From: Acidimicrobiia bacterium
GTDB lineage: Bacteria; Actinomycetota; Acidimicrobiia; Acidimicrobiales; CATQHL01
Assembly (NCBI GenBank): GCA_021296435.1
Contig: JAGWAK010000091.1
Location: 1-5,844 of the forward strand
Direction: 5' to 3'
Length of the DNA: 5,844 nt
Position numbers and translations under genes: made by a program. How positions within the stretch are numbered: position 1 is the first letter of the stretch; each line of letters starts with the position of its first letter. Below the pieces are notes generated by a model that was not told where the DNA came from, ran no database searches, and worked only from the letters and a program-made list of their open reading frames with translations. Shown here in pieces: positions 4,836 through 5,844 of this stretch.

Positions 4836-5224
4836 GCGACACCGAGCATCCGGTCTGGCGGATGCTGAGGCCCGTGGCCGCGGCGGTGGGCGGGGAACTT
4901 CTGTCGCCGGCGGAGCGCAAACCCGGTGACATCCCCCTGGACTTCGAGGGCGAGACGGTGGGTGTGCTGCGCCTCCACGGTCTCGATGGCGCCCTCGCAC
5001 GCCTGATCGAGACCATCGAGCGCGAGCTCGGCGACTCCCTGGAGAGTCTCTCGCGCACCGACAAGCAGGTGGCGGTGCGCCTGATGCACGAGCGCGGCGC
5101 CTTCCTGCTGCGCAAAGGGGTGGAGGACGTGGCGACGGCGATGGGCGTCAGCCGCATCACCATCTACAACTACATCAACGCCATGGAGCAGCCGGCGCCC
5201 GGCACGACGAACCACCCGGCTTAG
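4832..5224 (+). CDS. HTH transcriptional regulator with YheO/DauR-type (HTH_22) C-terminal domain
   Basis: A 130-residue probable DNA-binding regulator. Residues ~74-118 (LSRTDKQVAVRLMHERGAF, then LLRKGVEDVATAMGVSR, then ITIYNYINAM) match the YheO/DauR C-terminal helix-turn-helix: a K-x-x-x-x-x-L-x-x-x-G-x-F lead-in, VA-x-x-x-G-VSR turn and a T-x-Y-x-Y recognition helix. Residues 1-70 form a short alpha/beta region (DIPLDFEGETVGVLRLHGL, then a long amphipathic helix) too small for the full YheO PAS-like domain; typical YheO/DauR proteins are well over 200 residues. The start ATG overlaps the TGA of the YkoF-like gene, so the pair is translationally coupled. A reduced sensor region next to a separate ligand-binding protein suggests the two act together. 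The likely target is the divergent M20 hydrolase promoter or its own. The last ~12 residues are Pro/Gly/Thr-rich and probably disordered. Confidence 0.85.
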   Translation: MSDTEHPVWRMLRPVAAAVGGELLSPAERKPGDIPLDFEGETVGVLRLHGLDGALARLIETIERELGDSLESLSRTDKQVAVRLMHERGAFLLRKGVEDVATAMGVSRITIYNYINAMEQPAPGTTNHPA

Positions 5225-5264
5225 ATTCCTGCGCTGCGCCCCGGGCGGCGGAACCCGTGAGGCC

Positions 5265-5297
5265 CGAGTGCCGTGGAGCGGTCGCCCACCGCACTCG
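5265..5297. terminator. Strong hairpin between convergent genes, probable bidirectional terminator
   Basis: CGAGTGC (5265-5271) pairs perfectly with GCACTCG (5291-5297). After one C-C mismatch, GTGG (5273-5276) pairs with CCAC (5286-5289), and GC/GC (5278-5279 with 5284-5285) closes a GGTC tetraloop. It fills the 81-base gap between the HTH stop (5224) and the minus-strand ATPase stop (5306), 8 bases past the latter. There is no T-run, so it would be a GC-type terminator. Confidence 0.5.
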
Positions 5298-5305
5298 CAC
5301 CCCGC

Positions 5306-5844
5306 TTAGACGGCTTGGGCGGCCCCGTGCTCGACCCCTGCCATCCAGAGGCCGAGGCGCTCCACCGTGGCATCGGCACGATCCAAGACACCCATCATCT
5401 GGCCCTCGTACATCACGCCGATGCGATCGGAGAGCGCCAGAACCTCGTCGAGGTCCTCGGAGATCAGCAGCATGGCGCACCCCGCCGCCTTCTGGGCCAC
5501 GAGTTGGGAGTGGATGTACTCGCCCGCTCCGACGTCCACACCGCGGGTCGGCTGGGCGGCCAGGATCACCTTGGGCTCCGCCGACAACTCCCGCGCCAGG
5601 ATGAGCTTCTGGATGTTGCCACCGGAGAGGTTGGAGGTCGGCACGTCGATGCCGGGCGTCTTCACGGCGAACCGCTCGACGAGGTCGCGGCAGTGCTCCC
5701 GGATAGCTCCGAGGCGCAGGAACCCCCGGCTGCTGAACTCGGTGCCCTGGTTCAGCAGGACCAGATTCTCCGCCACCGAGAACATGCCGACGACGCCGTC
5801 ACGCATGCGCTCCTCGGGCACGTAGGACATGCCGGCGTCGCGCA
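5306..5844 (-). CDS. ABC transporter ATP-binding protein, BMP/nucleoside-import type, C-terminal part
   Basis: C-terminal part of an ATPase that powers a membrane importer; the start lies beyond the right edge, and the frame is open through the last full codon (5842), with RDAG preceding the Met at 5830-5828, so that Met is internal. Counting from it: MSYVPEER (1-8) and RDG are the canonical segment of tandem-domain sugar/nucleoside ATPases; FSVAENL (17-23); ABC signature LSGGN (68-72) followed by QK; PTRGVDVGA (94-102); switch region LLISEDLDEV (121-130); D-R-I-x-V-M-Y-E-G (135-143). The Walker B acidic pair is replaced (Ala92, Gln93 before PTRG), and Glu125 stands where the switch His usually is; both changes are common in the second nucleotide-binding domain of BMP-family nucleoside importers (COG3845, YufO-like), so this is probably that domain of a ~500-residue protein. 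The gene converges on the HTH gene. Permease and lipoprotein genes would be expected beyond the edge. Nucleosides or nucleobases are the best-guess substrate. Confidence 0.92.
   Translation of the reverse strand, partial: RDAGMSYVPEERMRDGVVGMFSVAENLVLLNQGTEFSSRGFLRLGAIREHCRDLVERFAVKTPGIDVPTSNLSGGNIQKLILARELSAEPKVILAAQPTRGVDVGAGEYIHSQLVAQKAAGCAMLLISEDLDEVLALSDRIGVMYEGQMMGVLDRADATVERLGLWMAGVEHGAAQAV

Noticed and set aside
4470..5000. Upstream continuation of the M20 hydrolase reading frame, giving a 617-residue protein
   Set aside because: The extra 177 residues are Arg/Pro/Ala-rich with no domain, run antisense to two well-supported genes, and a good ribosome binding site plus family start exist at 4469.
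1..5844. CRISPR array, insertion sequence, transposase, integrase or phage genes
   Set aside because: No regularly spaced short repeats of CRISPR form, no terminal inverted repeats, and no mobile-element proteins were seen on either strand.

Overview
The window is high-GC DNA with strong G/C bias at third codon positions, purine-rich Shine-Dalgarno sites and no AT-rich islands except in short intergenic stretches. Gene content (soluble bacterial P450, DUF1330 protein, RutB-like cysteine hydrolase, Rv1284-type beta-carbonic anhydrase, BMP-type nucleoside ABC transporter) fits an actinobacterium. Acidimicrobiia or a relative is possible, but this is an inference from style, not a placement.

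Layout. The + strand opens with the 3' part of a cytochrome P450 (2-1078, start lost off the left edge). After a 98-base gap come a DUF1330 protein (1177-1527) and, 21 bases later, an isochorismatase-fold cysteine hydrolase (1549-2271), probably co-transcribed. A 314-base non-coding stretch (2272-2585) follows. It holds an imperfect direct repeat with a period of about 95 bases, a stable hairpin, and an AT-richer patch with an imperfect 11-3-11 inverted repeat. It leads into a small beta-carbonic anhydrase (2586-3080). This gene converges on a minus-strand M20-family amidohydrolase (N-carbamoyl-amino-acid hydrolase / allantoate amidohydrolase group, 3147-4469). Divergent from the amidohydrolase, across a 99-base gap, are an 88-residue protein resembling the YkoF/MTH1187 thiamine-binding family (4569-4835) and, overlapping it by four bases, a 130-residue HTH regulator (4832-5224) with a YheO/DauR-type DNA-binding domain. 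A convergent gap with a strong hairpin (5265-5297) separates this pair from the C-terminal half of a BMP-family ABC transporter ATPase on the minus strand, which runs off the right edge.

How it may work together (inference). The two hydrolases attack C-N bonds of ureido, carbamoyl or amide compounds, the ABC ATPase belongs to nucleoside/nucleobase importers, and the carbonic anhydrase would interconvert CO2 and bicarbonate released by carbamate breakdown. One reading is a nitrogen-scavenging locus for purine or pyrimidine breakdown products. A rival reading, suggested by the thiamine-binding-like protein beside an M20 enzyme, is salvage of thiamine pyrimidine fragments. The coupled small ligand-binder and HTH pair, placed divergently from the amidohydrolase, looks like a compact two-protein sensor-regulator and is the most interesting unit here.
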